A stretch of DNA of 47,735 nucleotides from Bacillota bacterium (lineage in GTDB: Bacteria; Bacillota; Clostridia; Oscillospirales; Oscillospiraceae), in assembly GCA_029003235.1 (NCBI GenBank), contig JAQYBZ010000027.1, positions 1-47,735 of the forward strand. The letters are read 5' to 3'. Shown in pieces: positions 14,466 through 22,642 of the stretch. A model generated the notes under the pieces. It was not told the DNA's origin. It did not search any database and saw nothing but the letters and a program-made list of their open reading frames with translations. Each line of letters opens with the position of its first letter. Within the stretch, counting starts at the first letter, position 1. The position numbers and the translations under genes were made by a program.

Positions 14466-15283
14466 GACTCTGCCCTCCGTTTCACGGCGGTGCGCCTGGA
14501 CTTGGCGTCCCGCATCTGCAGCAGGTTCATGGTGACCATGAGAATCAGGATCGCCGCGAACATAATGGTGAACAGGGCGTAAACCTTGGGGTCGATCTGC
14601 TTTTTGGTGTAGCTGTAGATCTCCACGGGCAGGGTGGTATAGCTGCCGCCGGAGACAAAGTAGCTGATGATGAAATCGTCCAGACTCATGGTAAAGGCCA
14701 TGATGGCGCCGGAGATAATGCCGGGCATGATCTCATGGAGCACGACCTTAAAAAACGCCTGTGCCGGCGTGCAGCCCAGATCCAGCGCGGCTTCCCGGAT
14801 GTTGGGATCCATCTGCTTGAGCTTGGGCATGACGGACAAAATGACGTAGGGCATATTAAAGGTGATATGGGCGATGAGTAGGGTCCAGAAACCCAGAATG
14901 CTTTTAATTCTCAACAGAGTACCCACAAAGGCGAAGAGCAGCGCCAGAGAGACGCCGGTGACGATCTCCGGATTGGTCAGGGGAATATTGGTCACGGACA
15001 TGATGGCGCTGCGCAGACGGCCGCGCATATTGTGGATGCCCACGGCAGCCACCGTCCCCAGCATGGTGGCGCACAAGGATGACAAAACGGCAATGACAAG
15101 GGAATTGCCCAGCAGGGTCAGCAGTCGGCTGTCGGAGAAAAATTCCCGGTAATTGCGCAGGGTAAAGCCGTTGAACACCGCCAGATCCTTGCCTGCGTTA
15201 AAAGAGGCCACGATGAGGACGATCATGGGAACGTACAGGAACACGAACACCAGAATGGTAAAGATCTTATTAAACTTTTTCAT
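14462..15283 (-). CDS. potC: Spermidine/putrescine ABC permease PotC
   Basis: This 273-residue permease has six predicted membrane segments, from 'IFTILVFVFLYVPMIVLIVASF' near the N-terminus to 'ALFTIMFAAILILMVTMNLL' near the end. The EAA coupling loop reads 'IREAALDLGCTPAQAFFKVVLHEIMPGIISGAIMAF', and 'SLDDFIISYFVSGGSYTTLPVEIY' is characteristic of PotC. Four-base overlaps on both sides (with potB and potD) show tight operon coupling. It pairs with PotB as the membrane channel of the polyamine importer. Confidence 0.94.
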   Translation of the reverse strand: MKKFNKIFTILVFVFLYVPMIVLIVASFNAGKDLAVFNGFTLRNYREFFSDSRLLTLLGNSLVIAVLSSLCATMLGTVAAVGIHNMRGRLRSAIMSVTNIPLTNPEIVTGVSLALLFAFVGTLLRIKSILGFWTLLIAHITFNMPYVILSVMPKLKQMDPNIREAALDLGCTPAQAFFKVVLHEIMPGIISGAIMAFTMSLDDFIISYFVSGGSYTTLPVEIYSYTKKQIDPKVYALFTIMFAAILILMVTMNLLQMRDAKSRRTAVKRRAES

Positions 15284-16101
15284 AAGGTCATCATGCCCTC
15301 CTCTTCGTCAGATGAGGTAAAGCGGTTCATAATGCCCACGCAGATAAAGATCAGAGCCATCAGCACCAGAGACAGCGCCGCGCCCAGATTGGGGTTGTAG
15401 GCGGTCTTGTACTGGGACTCGATAATATCACCGATCATAATGGTGCTGGTGCTGCCCAGCTTCTGGGAGATATAGAAGGTGGACACCGCAGGGACGAACA
15501 CCATGGTCACGCCGGAGACGATGCCGGGCACGGACAGGGGCAGAATGACCCGGAAAAAGGTCTGCGAGGGACGGCAGCCCAGGTCCTGAGAGGCTTCGAT
15601 GAGGCGTCTGTCCAGCTTCATCAGTACGGTGTACAGGGGCATGATCATATAGGGCAGGTAGTTGTACACCATGCCGGAAATGACGGCAAAGGGGTTGCGG
15701 GTCAGGGGCAACGGCTTGAGACCGAAATGGGTCACAAGGGAGTTAATGATGCCCGTGTCGTCCAGCAGCGCAACCCAGGCCAGGGTACGCAGCAGAAAGC
15801 TCATGCACATGGGCAGCATGATGAGCATATACAGAAACCGCTGGGTGGTGGGCTTGCACTGGGCGATATAGTAGGCCACCGGGTAGCCGATGAGCAGGCA
15901 GATGAGCGCCGCGGCAATGCTGTACCAGATGGAGCGCAGAAAGATGGGAAAGTAGGAGCCGATGGAGGTGATGTTCTCCAGCGTAAAGCTGCCGCCTGCG
16001 TCCGTAAAGGCATAGAACGCCACGATGCCCAGAGGCACGATGGTGAAGATCAGCATCCACACCGCGTAGGGCGCGGCCAGAAAGCGGGACTTATTCTTCA
16101 T
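15280..16101 (-). CDS. potB: Spermidine/putrescine ABC permease PotB
   Basis: This 273-residue permease has six membrane segments, starting '[26 protein letters not shown]'. The EAA loop '[36 protein letters not shown]' docks on PotA, and '[22 protein letters not shown]' is a PotB signature. The ATG at 16101 is preferred over the upstream TTG because GGAGGG lies 9 bases before it; this gives an 11-base overlap with potA. It forms the heteromeric channel with PotC. Confidence 0.93.
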   Translation of the reverse strand: MKNKSRFLAAPYAVWMLIFTIVPLGIVAFYAFTDAGGSFTLENITSIGSYFPIFLRSIWYSIAAALICLLIGYPVAYYIAQCKPTTQRFLYMLIMLPMCMSFLLRTLAWVALLDDTGIINSLVTHFGLKPLPLTRNPFAVISGMVYNYLPYMIMPLYTVLMKLDRRLIEASQDLGCRPSQTFFRVILPLSVPGIVSGVTMVFVPAVSTFYISQKLGSTSTIMIGDIIESQYKTAYNPNLGAALSLVLMALIFICVGIMNRFTSSDEEEGMMTL

Positions 16102-17209
16102 CTTCGCCGCCCTCCGCAATCTCGTCGTACTCTGCGGAATAGGAGCTGTAGTCGCCGAACATACCGGAGTATTCGCTTTTGTGCATCACATGGATGTCCT
16201 CGGGATTGAGGCGGATGCCGATTTTTGCGCCTACCGGCTCAAAGTCCGTGTTCTGGATCAGCCACTTAAAGCCCTTGAAATCCACGATGATGTCGTAGTG
16301 GACGCCCTTAAAGGTAATGGAAGTGACCGTACCGGTCAAATGGCCTTCGCTGGCCGGGACAATGTCGATGTCCTCCGGGCGAATGACCACGTCCACCGGC
16401 TCGTTTTTGGCAAAGCCCTTGTCCACGCACTGGAACTGGCGGCCAAAGAAGGTAACCAGATAGTCGTCGTTCATCACGCCGTCGAGAATGTTGGACTCAC
16501 CGATAAAATCCGCCACAAAGGCATTTTTGGGCTCGTTGTAAATGTCCTCCGGCCGCCCGATCTGCTGAATACGTCCCTTGTCCATGACCACGATGGTGTC
16601 GGACATGGTCAGAGCTTCCTCCTGATCGTGGGTTACATAGATAAAAGTGATGCCGGTGGCCTGCTGAATCCGCTTAAGCTCGTTCTGCATATCCTTGCGC
16701 AGGCGCAGATCCAGAGCGCCCAGGGGCTCGTCCAGCAAAAGCACCTTGGGCTGATTTACCAGCGCCCTAGCAATGGCGACACGCTGCTGCTGGCCGCCGG
16801 AGAGGGCGTCTACGCTTCGATTTTCAAAGCCTTTCAGGCTGACGACCTCCAGCATTTCCGTGACACGGCGATCCACCTCGGCCTCGGGCAGCTTGGCGAT
16901 GCGCAGGCCAAAGGCGATGTTGTCGTACACATCCAGATGCGGGAACAGGGCGTATCGCTGAAAGACCGTGTTAATCTGACGTTTGTATGCGGGCACGTCG
17001 TTGATCCGCTTCCCGTCGAAAAACACGTCGCCGGAGGTGGGCGTCAGAAAACCGCCGATAATTCGAAGTGTGGTGGTTTTGCCGCAGCCACTGGGTCCCA
17101 GCAATGTGAGAAATTCTGAATCGTTGATGTAAAGATTGATGCCATCCAAGACGGTCTCCGTATCAAATTTCATGGTCAGATCCGTCAGGCGGATAAGCTC
17201 TTTGGACAT
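16091..17209 (-). CDS. potA: Spermidine/putrescine ABC ATPase PotA
   Basis: This 372-residue ATPase has Walker [10 protein letters not shown], signature '[19 protein letters not shown]', Walker B '[16 protein letters not shown]' and switch '[16 protein letters not shown]'. The C-terminal 130 residues form a TOBE regulatory domain ('[20 protein letters not shown]'), ending in an acidic tail ([10 protein letters not shown]). It is first in potABCD; GGGGGAGG precedes the ATG at 17209. Order A-B-C-D and gene sizes match the classical operon. It energises uptake of polyamines such as spermidine or putrescine. Confidence 0.95.
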   Translation of the reverse strand: MSKELIRLTDLTMKFDTETVLDGINLYINDSEFLTLLGPSGCGKTTTLRIIGGFLTPTSGDVFFDGKRINDVPAYKRQINTVFQRYALFPHLDVYDNIAFGLRIAKLPEAEVDRRVTEMLEVVSLKGFENRSVDALSGGQQQRVAIARALVNQPKVLLLDEPLGALDLRLRKDMQNELKRIQQATGITFIYVTHDQEEALTMSDTIVVMDKGRIQQIGRPEDIYNEPKNAFVADFIGESNILDGVMNDDYLVTFFGRQFQCVDKGFAKNEPVDVVIRPEDIDIVPASEGHLTGTVTSITFKGVHYDIIVDFKGFKWLIQNTDFEPVGAKIGIRLNPEDIHVMHKSEYSGMFGDYSSYSAEYDEIAEGGEDEE

Positions 17210-17238
17210 TTATCCTCCCCCATTTCTTCTATTTCTGT

Positions 17239-17253
17239 GTGTATAAAGTACAC
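17239..17253. promoter_or_regulatory. Palindrome in the potA leader
   Basis: GTGTA-TAAAG-TACAC, a perfect 5-bp inverted repeat just downstream of the potA -10 box, near the expected transcription start. Its position fits a repressor site; the regulator is unknown. Confidence 0.4.
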
Positions 17254-17261
17254 TATCGTGA

Positions 17262-17290
17262 AATATAAAGGCAAGGCGGCAAAAAGTCAA
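17262..17290 (-). promoter_or_regulatory. potABCD promoter
   Basis: Minus strand TTGACT (17285-17290), 17 bases, TATATT (17262-17267), giving a leader of about 45 bases. The -35 box lies inside the inverted repeat at 17275-17302. Confidence 0.72.
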
Positions 17291-17302
17291 TCTTTTGCCG
17301 CC
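17275..17302. repeat. Inverted repeat over the potA -35 box
   Basis: GGCGGCAAAAAG and CTTTTGCCGCC with a TCAAT loop, one bulged base. On the + strand a T-rich tract follows, but no + strand gene ends here, so a terminator role is doubtful. The arm TCTTTTGCCGCC recurs at 17343-17354. Confidence 0.45.
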
Positions 17303-17345
17303 GATTTTTTCCTCATTTTTTATAATGTGACATATTCCCGTGTCT

Positions 17346-17366
17346 TTTGCCGCCAAAAGCGGCAAA
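17346..17366 (-). repeat. Hairpin after the pseudouridine synthase gene
   Basis: TTTGCCGC / GCGGCAAA with a 5-base loop, 9 bases downstream of the gene's stop. It could be its terminator or a 3'-end stabiliser, but no run of T follows on the minus strand. Confidence 0.4.
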
Positions 17367-17374
17367 TTTGCGCG

Positions 17375-18331
17375 TCAATCCGGAAAATACTCCTGCACGA
17401 AATCCACATTTTCCACCTGAAACCGACGCCCGTTGAGATAAGACAGAAGCCCGGCGTCCGTGGTAAAGCGGAAGGTGAGCTGATAGGAATATAGCGCCTG
17501 ATAGGTACGCCCGCTCTGCCTGTCCAGCTTGCCGTATTTGCCGTCTCCCAGCAGAGGACAGCCGATATGGGCGAACATGGCGCGAATCTGGTGGGTGCGT
17601 CCCGTGACCAGCTCACACTCTACAAGAGACAGACCGTTTTGAGTGCGCAGGGTCTCATACCGGGTCACGGCGGTCTTGGAGCCTTTCTGGGGCTTGTCCG
17701 TGACATATACCCGGTTTTTAACCGCGTCCTTGAAGATATAGCCCCGCAGCTCGCCCCGGCGCGGTCTGGGTGTACCGTGGACGATGCACACATAGCGCTT
17801 GTCGATTTCCCGGTCACGGATCTTCTGATTGAGAATCCGCAGGGCTTCGGCATTTTTGGCTGCAATGACGATGCCGCCGGTGTTGCGGTCGATACGGTTG
17901 CACAGCGCCGGGGTAAAGGCATTTTCCGCCCGGGGCTGCCATTCCTTTTTGGCGTAGAGATAGGCCTGAATGTGATCGATGAGGGTCTTGCCGTATTCTG
18001 CACCGTCGTGGGGATGCACCGCCACGCCCGGTTTTTTGTCCACCAGCAGGAGGTTCTCGTCTTCGTAGACGATGTGGAGCCTGGGTGCGCTGACCGTGAG
18101 GTAGGCATTTTCCGCCCGGGGCGTGTCGAAGAATTCGTCGTTAATATATAGCTGCAGCGTGTCACCCTCCTGAAGACGGCTGTCCCGCTGCACTCTGGCT
18201 CCGTTGCACTTGATGCGCTTGAGGCGAATATACTTCTGCGCCAGAGATGCCGGAAGCAGGGGAACGGCCTTGGATAAAAACCGATCCAGACGCTGCCCAG
18301 CGTCATTTTTTCCGATTTGCAGCTCTTTCAT
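17375..18331 (-). CDS. RluA-family pseudouridine synthase
   Basis: This 318-residue RNA-modifying enzyme has an N-terminal S4 RNA-binding domain (about 1-75, 'QRLDRFLSKAVPLLPASLAQ', 'YIRLKRIKCNG'), then the catalytic domain. The catalytic aspartate is in 'LCNRIDRNTGGIVIAAKN' (the HRLDxxTSG motif of the family), and 'LVECELVTGRTHQIRAMFAHIG' and 'PLLGDGKYG' are further RluA landmarks. It converts uridine to pseudouridine in rRNA or tRNA; which site (RluC, RluD or other) cannot be decided. The ATG at 18331 follows GGAGG at 9-10 bases; upstream codons lie inside the promoter. It is divergent from yceD-rpmF. Confidence 0.9.
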   Translation of the reverse strand: MKELQIGKNDAGQRLDRFLSKAVPLLPASLAQKYIRLKRIKCNGARVQRDSRLQEGDTLQLYINDEFFDTPRAENAYLTVSAPRLHIVYEDENLLLVDKKPGVAVHPHDGAEYGKTLIDHIQAYLYAKKEWQPRAENAFTPALCNRIDRNTGGIVIAAKNAEALRILNQKIRDREIDKRYVCIVHGTPRPRRGELRGYIFKDAVKNRVYVTDKPQKGSKTAVTRYETLRTQNGLSLVECELVTGRTHQIRAMFAHIGCPLLGDGKYGKLDRQSGRTYQALYSYQLTFRFTTDAGLLSYLNGRRFQVENVDFVQEYFPD

Positions 18332-18350
18332 ACCACGCACCTCCGTCTTT

Positions 18351-18379
18351 ACTATGCATATTTTACCGCCGAAAGTCAA
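18351..18379 (-). promoter_or_regulatory. Promoter of the pseudouridine synthase gene
   Basis: Minus strand TTGACT (18374-18379), 17 bases, CATAGT (18351-18356). Very short leader. Back to back with the yceD promoter. Confidence 0.5.
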
Positions 18380-18447
18380 GCAAATTTCCATTTTGCCGCC
18401 GGATCCTACCACCGGGAGATTTTCTTTGGGAAAAAGCAAAAAAGCAT

Positions 18448-18476
18448 TTGACAAAAAGGGGGTCTATGGCTATAAT
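18448..18476 (+). promoter_or_regulatory. yceD-rpmF promoter, full consensus
   Basis: TTGACA (18448-18453), 17 bases, TATAAT (18471-18476): both hexamers perfect and ideal spacing, as expected for a strong ribosomal-protein promoter. Confidence 0.92.
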
Positions 18477-18511
18477 ATTCTCTGCGTGACTACGCAATAC
18501 AGGAGTGCGCT

Positions 18512-19027
18512 ATGCTGCTGAGTTTGGCAAAAATCAAAGACATCCCCGGCGGCACGGTGCCATTCCGGTACTCCCTTGATTTGCACGATCTGGTTTTCGG
18601 CGGATGCTGCCCCGTGACAGAGCCGGTGATCGCCCAGGGAGAGGTTCGGAACACGGCCGGCGTTCTGCTGCTTGGCGGAACGGTCAGCACAACGCTCCAT
18701 GGCGTCTGCGACCGCTGCGCGAGAGAGTTTGAACGCGAGGTTGCGTTTCCCCTGTATGCCATTTTGACGGACGCGCTTTCCAACGACGATGGGGAGGAAG
18801 ACCCATGGACCTTCCTGCTGGAGGGCGACTGTGCCGATCTGGATGACATCGTTACTACCACGTTTGTCCTGAACATGGACAGCAAGCTCCTGTGCAGCCC
18901 GGACTGCAAAGGCCTGTGCTGCCGGTGCGGGAAAAATTTGAATGACGGACCCTGCGGCTGTCAGCCGGAAACGGATCCGAGACTGGCTGTGTTAAAGCAG
19001 CTTCTGAAAGACAAAAACGAAAGATAA
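18512..19027 (+). CDS. yceD: YceD/DUF177 family protein
   Basis: This 171-residue member of the DUF177 family is required in other bacteria and plastids for normal 23S rRNA accumulation. It has 'GVCDRCAREFEREVAFPLYA' in the middle and a C-terminal metal-binding-looking cluster 'CSPDCKGLCCRCGKNLNDGPCGC', typical of Gram-positive members. The ATG at 18512 follows CAGGAG. The location directly upstream of rpmF is conserved across bacteria, and both are driven by the consensus promoter at 18448. Molecular mechanism is not established. Confidence 0.88.
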   Translation: MLLSLAKIKDIPGGTVPFRYSLDLHDLVFGGCCPVTEPVIAQGEVRNTAGVLLLGGTVSTTLHGVCDRCAREFEREVAFPLYAILTDALSNDDGEEDPWTFLLEGDCADLDDIVTTTFVLNMDSKLLCSPDCKGLCCRCGKNLNDGPCGCQPETDPRLAVLKQLLKDKNER

Positions 19028-19066
19028 TTTGCCGTTTACCGGCATTTCGACCGAGGAGGTGTCACC

Positions 19067-19252
19067 ATGGCTGTTCCCAAGGGTAAAGTATCCAAAGCAA
19101 GACGCGATAAGAGACGCAGCTCCCACTGGAAGCTTTCTGTTCCCGGTGTGGTCGCTTGCCCCAACTGCGGCAAGGCACGTCTGCCCCACAGAGCTTGCAA
19201 GGCTTGCGGCTACTACAATGGCCGTCAGGTCATTGCCGTAAAGGAAAACTGA
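19067..19252 (+). CDS. rpmF: 50S ribosomal protein L32
   Basis: This 61-residue protein starts [20 protein letters not shown], the universal L32 N-terminus. A zinc ribbon of four cysteines follows (CPNCG at 30-34 and CKACG at about 43-47), then a Tyr-Asn-Gly motif and basic end. It is the cysteine-containing, zinc-binding form of L32. The ribosome-binding site GAGGAGGTG lies 7-8 bases before the ATG. Co-transcribed with yceD and ended by the terminator at 19268. Confidence 0.97.
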   Translation: MAVPKGKVSKARRDKRRSSHWKLSVPGVVACPNCGKARLPHRACKACGYYNGRQVIAVKEN

Positions 19253-19267
19253 TTTTCTTTGAAGATG

Positions 19268-19300
19268 AGAGGAAGGGCAACCTTCCTCTTTTCTTTCTTT
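19268..19300 (+). terminator. Terminator of yceD-rpmF
   Basis: AGAGGAAGG / CCTTCCTCT with a GCAA tetraloop (19268-19289), followed by TTTCTTTCTTTATT. Confidence 0.9.
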
Positions 19301-19311
19301 ATTGGAAAAGG

Positions 19312-19340
19312 TTGCAAAATGCCGCAGGACATGGCATAAT
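19312..19340 (+). promoter_or_regulatory. der-plsY-gpsA promoter
   Basis: TTGCAA (19312-19317), 17 bases, CATAAT (19335-19340). Confidence 0.6.
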
Positions 19341-19346
19341 ATATAA

Positions 19347-19501
19347 AATGTCCAAATTTTGGCTACAATCCATCGAGGGGATTGCGCGGAGGTTGGACAA
19401 CGGCGGGAGCTTCGGGTTCGGCAGGGAAAGCCTTGGCCGGCGGGAGGGGCTCCCGGGTGCGGTCGCTTTGGCCGCCAAAGTGTAAGGCAGGAGGTATTTT
19501 T
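19347..19501 (+). other. Long GC-rich leader of der
   Basis: About 155 bases lie between the predicted transcription start and the der ATG. It is strongly GC-rich with several short inverted stretches (GGGAGGGGCTCCC, TTTGGCCGCCAAAG). No small protein with a good start is visible. I do not recognise an RNA family. Confidence 0.3.
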
Positions 19502-20830
19502 ATGGCAAAGCCGCTGGTGGCCATTGTCGGCCGCCCCAATGTGGGAAAGTCCATGTTATTTAATAAACTCACCGGCAGGCGCACGGCCATTGTGGAAGAT
19601 ACGCCCGGCGTCACCCGGGATCGCATTTACGGAGAGTGCGAATGGAACGGCAGAGCCTTTGAGCTTATTGACACCGGAGGCATTGAGCCCTCCAAGGACA
19701 GTGAAATGCTGCTGTTCATGCGCCGTCAGGCGGAGATCGCCATTGAAACGGCGGATGTGATCATCATGGTGACGGACGTAAAGGTGGGTGTCACGGCGGC
19801 GGATCAGGAGGTCGCCAGCCTGCTCAAGCGCTCCAAAAAGCCCGTGTGTCTGGCTGTGAACAAGTGCGACGCCATTGGCCCGGTGAACCCGGACGTGTTT
19901 GAGTTTTATTCCCTGGGTCTGGGAGACCCCATTGAGGTCTCGGCCATTCACGGCCACGGCACCGGGGAGGTGCTGGACTTCTGCACCGAGCATTTCCCGG
20001 CGCCGGAGGAGGACGACGAAGAGGACGACGTCATCCGCGTGGCCATCGTGGGCAAGCCCAACGTGGGCAAGTCCAGCCTGCTCAACCGGATTCTTGGTGT
20101 GGAGCGCGTCATCGTCTCTGATGTGGCGGGAACCACGCGGGACGCCATTGACAGCCGTTTTGAGAACGAACACGGCAAGTACTGCTTCATCGATACCGCC
20201 GGTATGCGCCGCAAGTCCAAGGTGGACGATGCCATTGAAAAGTACAGCAATCTGCGCTCCATCAACGCCATTGATCGTGCGGACGTGTGCCTGATCATGA
20301 TCGACGCCAACGACGGCGTGACGGAGCAGGACACCAAGATCGCCGGGCTTGCCCATGAGGCAGGCAAGGCCAGCATCATCGTCGTCAACAAATGGGATCT
20401 GGTGGAGAAAGACACCAATACCATGGACGAGATGACCAAACAGATTCGCAATGGCCTGAGCTTTATGCCCTACGCCCCGGTGCTGTTTATTTCCGCCATG
20501 ACAGGGCAGCGGGTGGACAGGCTGTACGAGCTGATCAATTACGTCAATGAGCAGAGCGCTCTGCGCATTACCACAGGCATGCTCAACAATGTGCTGGAGG
20601 ATGCCATGGCGCGGGTGCAGCCGCCTACGGACAAGGGACGCCGTCTGAAGATCTACTATATGACCCAGACCGGCGTGAAGCCGCCCCATTTCGTCATTTT
20701 CTGCAATGACGCCCGGCTGTTCCATTTTTCCTATCAACGCTATCTGGAAAACCAGATCCGCGGCGTCTTTGGTCTGGACGGGACGCCCATACGGATTACC
20801 ATTCGTCAAAAAGGAGACAAGGAAGACTGA
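19502..20830 (+). CDS. der: Ribosome biogenesis GTPase Der (EngA)
   Basis: This 442-residue protein has two tandem GTPase domains followed by a KH-like domain, the unique Der layout. First domain: G1 GRPNVGKS (10-17), G3 'DTGG', G4 'NKCD'. Second domain: G1 GKPNVGKSS (about 183-191), 'DTAGMRRKSKVDD', G4 'NKWD'. The C-terminal KH-like part includes 'PPTDKGRRLKIYYMTQTGVKPPHFVIFCN'. Der is essential for 50S assembly. The ATG at 19502 has GGAGG at 8 bases. The stop overlaps the plsY start by one base (TGATG), so der, plsY and gpsA are coupled. Confidence 0.97.
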   Translation: MAKPLVAIVGRPNVGKSMLFNKLTGRRTAIVEDTPGVTRDRIYGECEWNGRAFELIDTGGIEPSKDSEMLLFMRRQAEIAIETADVIIMVTDVKVGVTAADQEVASLLKRSKKPVCLAVNKCDAIGPVNPDVFEFYSLGLGDPIEVSAIHGHGTGEVLDFCTEHFPAPEEDDEEDDVIRVAIVGKPNVGKSSLLNRILGVERVIVSDVAGTTRDAIDSRFENEHGKYCFIDTAGMRRKSKVDDAIEKYSNLRSINAIDRADVCLIMIDANDGVTEQDTKIAGLAHEAGKASIIVVNKWDLVEKDTNTMDEMTKQIRNGLSFMPYAPVLFISAMTGQRVDRLYELINYVNEQSALRITTGMLNNVLEDAMARVQPPTDKGRRLKIYYMTQTGVKPPHFVIFCNDARLFHFSYQRYLENQIRGVFGLDGTPIRITIRQKGDKED

Positions 20831-21459
20831 TGCTGCTTGCCATCATTGCCTGCATTGTAGCCGGCTATATTCTGGGCGGCTTCAACGGCGCCATTCTCAT
20901 TTCCAACTGGTTCCACCGGGAGGACGTGCGCCAAAAGGGGAGCGGAAACGCGGGACTGACCAATTTTTTCCGCAGCTACGGCGGAGTGGATTCCCTGCTG
21001 GTCATTGTCATTGACGCCGGAAAAACAGTGCTGGCCTGCTTCATCGGGGGATGGATCCTGCGCGGGATAGACCCGGATATGACCCAGACCGGCCAAATGC
21101 TCTGCGGCGCGGCGGCGGTCATTGGCCATGTGTTTCCGGTGCTGTTCCGCTTCCACGGCGGCAAGGGAATCCTTCCCAGCGCAGCTCTGGCGGCGTTTAT
21201 GGACTGGCGCGCCTTCCTGATCTGTCTGGTGCTGTTCGCTCTGACGCTTGCTGTGAGCAGATATGTCTCTCTCGGCTCCATTCTCGCCTGCGTCGCCTAT
21301 CCATTTTTGTTCTGGTGGCGCTTCTCTCACAACTGGGCGGTGGTTGTCATCGCTTTTTCCCTTGCGGCGCTGGCGATTTATATGCACCGCAGCAACATTG
21401 TCCGCCTGATTAACGGAACAGAAACCAAATTCAGCTTTCATAAAAGGAGTCAATCATGA
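20830..21459 (+). CDS. plsY: Glycerol-3-phosphate acyltransferase PlsY
   Basis: This 209-residue membrane enzyme transfers an acyl group from acyl-phosphate to glycerol-3-phosphate, starting phospholipid synthesis. The three conserved motifs are visible: 'GSGNAGLTNFFRSYG' (motif 1, phosphate and substrate), 'FRFHGGKGILPSAA' (motif 2, glycine-rich) and 'YMHRSNIVRLINGTE' (motif 3). About five membrane segments. Motif 1 has Ala-Gly-Leu where many PlsY proteins have Pro-Gly-Ala. It overlaps gpsA by four bases; GpsA makes its substrate. Confidence 0.94.
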   Translation: MLLAIIACIVAGYILGGFNGAILISNWFHREDVRQKGSGNAGLTNFFRSYGGVDSLLVIVIDAGKTVLACFIGGWILRGIDPDMTQTGQMLCGAAAVIGHVFPVLFRFHGGKGILPSAALAAFMDWRAFLICLVLFALTLAVSRYVSLGSILACVAYPFLFWWRFSHNWAVVVIAFSLAALAIYMHRSNIVRLINGTETKFSFHKRSQS

Positions 21460-22466
21460 AAATCGCGGTTATTGGCAGCGGCGGCTGGGGCACGGCGCTG
21501 AGCCTGCTGCTGCATGAAAACGGGCACGAAATCACTCTGTGTTCCTATTCACAAGAGGAGAGCGACCATCTGGCGCAGACGCTGGAAAATCCTTTCCTCA
21601 AGGGCGTCGCCCTGCCTGCGGACTATACATATACCGCAGACCCGGCCTGCGTAGCGGGCAAGCAGATGGTGGTCATCGTGCCACCGTCCTTTGCCGTGCG
21701 CAGCACCGCCCAGCGCATTGCACCCTATCTGGACGAGGATGCGCTGCTGGTGTCCGCCACTAAGGGCATTGAGGAAAATACAGGGATGCGCATGAGCCAG
21801 ATCATCGCCTCCGTTACGGGCAAGCCCGTGGTGGCGCTTTCCGGCCCGTCGCACGCCGAGGAGGTCAGCCGGAAGATTCCAACCGGCGTCGTGGCCGCAT
21901 GTCAGAATCGGCAGTTGGCCGAGCGGGTGCAGGATGTGCTCATGAACCCCCGGTTCCGCGTGTATACCTCCTGCGACCCTGTGGGCGTGGAGCTGGCGGC
22001 GGCACTGAAGAATGTCATTGCCCTGTGCGCAGGCGTCTGCGACGGCATGAACTACGGTGACAATACCAAGGCGCTGCTTATGACCCGCGGCCTGACGGAG
22101 ATCGCCCGGCTGGGCATGGCGCTGGGTTCCCGGCAGGACACCTTTGCCGGGTTGGCCGGCGTTGGCGACCTGATCGTCACCTGTACCTCCATGCACTCCA
22201 GAAACCGCCGGGCGGGTATCCTTATCGGCCAGGGTAAGGACGTGCAAACTGCCATGAAAGAAGTTGGCGCGGTGGTGGAGGGCTATTACGCCGCAAAATC
22301 TGCCATGGAGCTTTCCCAAAAGGTGGGGGTGGAAATGCCCATCACCCGTGAGGCCTACGAGGTACTCTATCACGGCAAATCTCCCGCCGACGCCCTGGCC
22401 ACGCTGATGACCCGGAAAAAGTCCCACGAGACCGAGGACGCCGGCTGGAATGAAAAGGCGGACTGA
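21456..22466 (+). CDS. gpsA: NAD(P)-dependent glycerol-3-phosphate dehydrogenase
   Basis: This 336-residue cytosolic enzyme reduces dihydroxyacetone phosphate to sn-glycerol-3-phosphate for lipid synthesis. The N-terminal nucleotide-binding loop is 'IAVIGSGGWGTALSLLLHEN' (GxGxxG). 'VSATKGIEENTGMRMSQI', 'ALSGPSHAEEV', and the catalytic-lysine region 'AAALKNVIALCAGVCDGMNY' followed by 'NTKALLMTRGLTEI' are all family hallmarks. The translational overlap with plsY puts substrate and consumer enzymes together. Terminated by the hairpin at 22517. Confidence 0.97.
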   Translation: MKIAVIGSGGWGTALSLLLHENGHEITLCSYSQEESDHLAQTLENPFLKGVALPADYTYTADPACVAGKQMVVIVPPSFAVRSTAQRIAPYLDEDALLVSATKGIEENTGMRMSQIIASVTGKPVVALSGPSHAEEVSRKIPTGVVAACQNRQLAERVQDVLMNPRFRVYTSCDPVGVELAAALKNVIALCAGVCDGMNYGDNTKALLMTRGLTEIARLGMALGSRQDTFAGLAGVGDLIVTCTSMHSRNRRAGILIGQGKDVQTAMKEVGAVVEGYYAAKSAMELSQKVGVEMPITREAYEVLYHGKSPADALATLMTRKKSHETEDAGWNEKAD

Positions 22467-22516
22467 TAACAGAATCCGGCTCTGTCTGCTGCCTGTAAGA
22501 CTGCTGATCGATTTTT

Positions 22517-22550
22517 GTGCGGAAAAGCGCTGGCTTTTCCGCACATTGTT
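22517..22550 (+). terminator. Terminator of der-plsY-gpsA
   Basis: Perfect 12-bp stem GTGCGGAAAAGC / GCTTTTCCGCAC with a 4-base loop (22517-22544), then ATTGTTTCATTT. Confidence 0.85.
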
Positions 22551-22642
22551 TCATTTCTGTTATTTTTTGCCGAAGGAAGAAAAAATCTCTGGAAAAAGAG
22601 AAGCGTTTGTGGTATTCTGTGGAGAGAAACGGAGGGATTCTT

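Noticed and set aside
17275..17310. Terminator on the + strand near potA
   Set aside because: Hairpin plus T-tract is present, but no + strand gene lies upstream and the potA promoter overlaps it.
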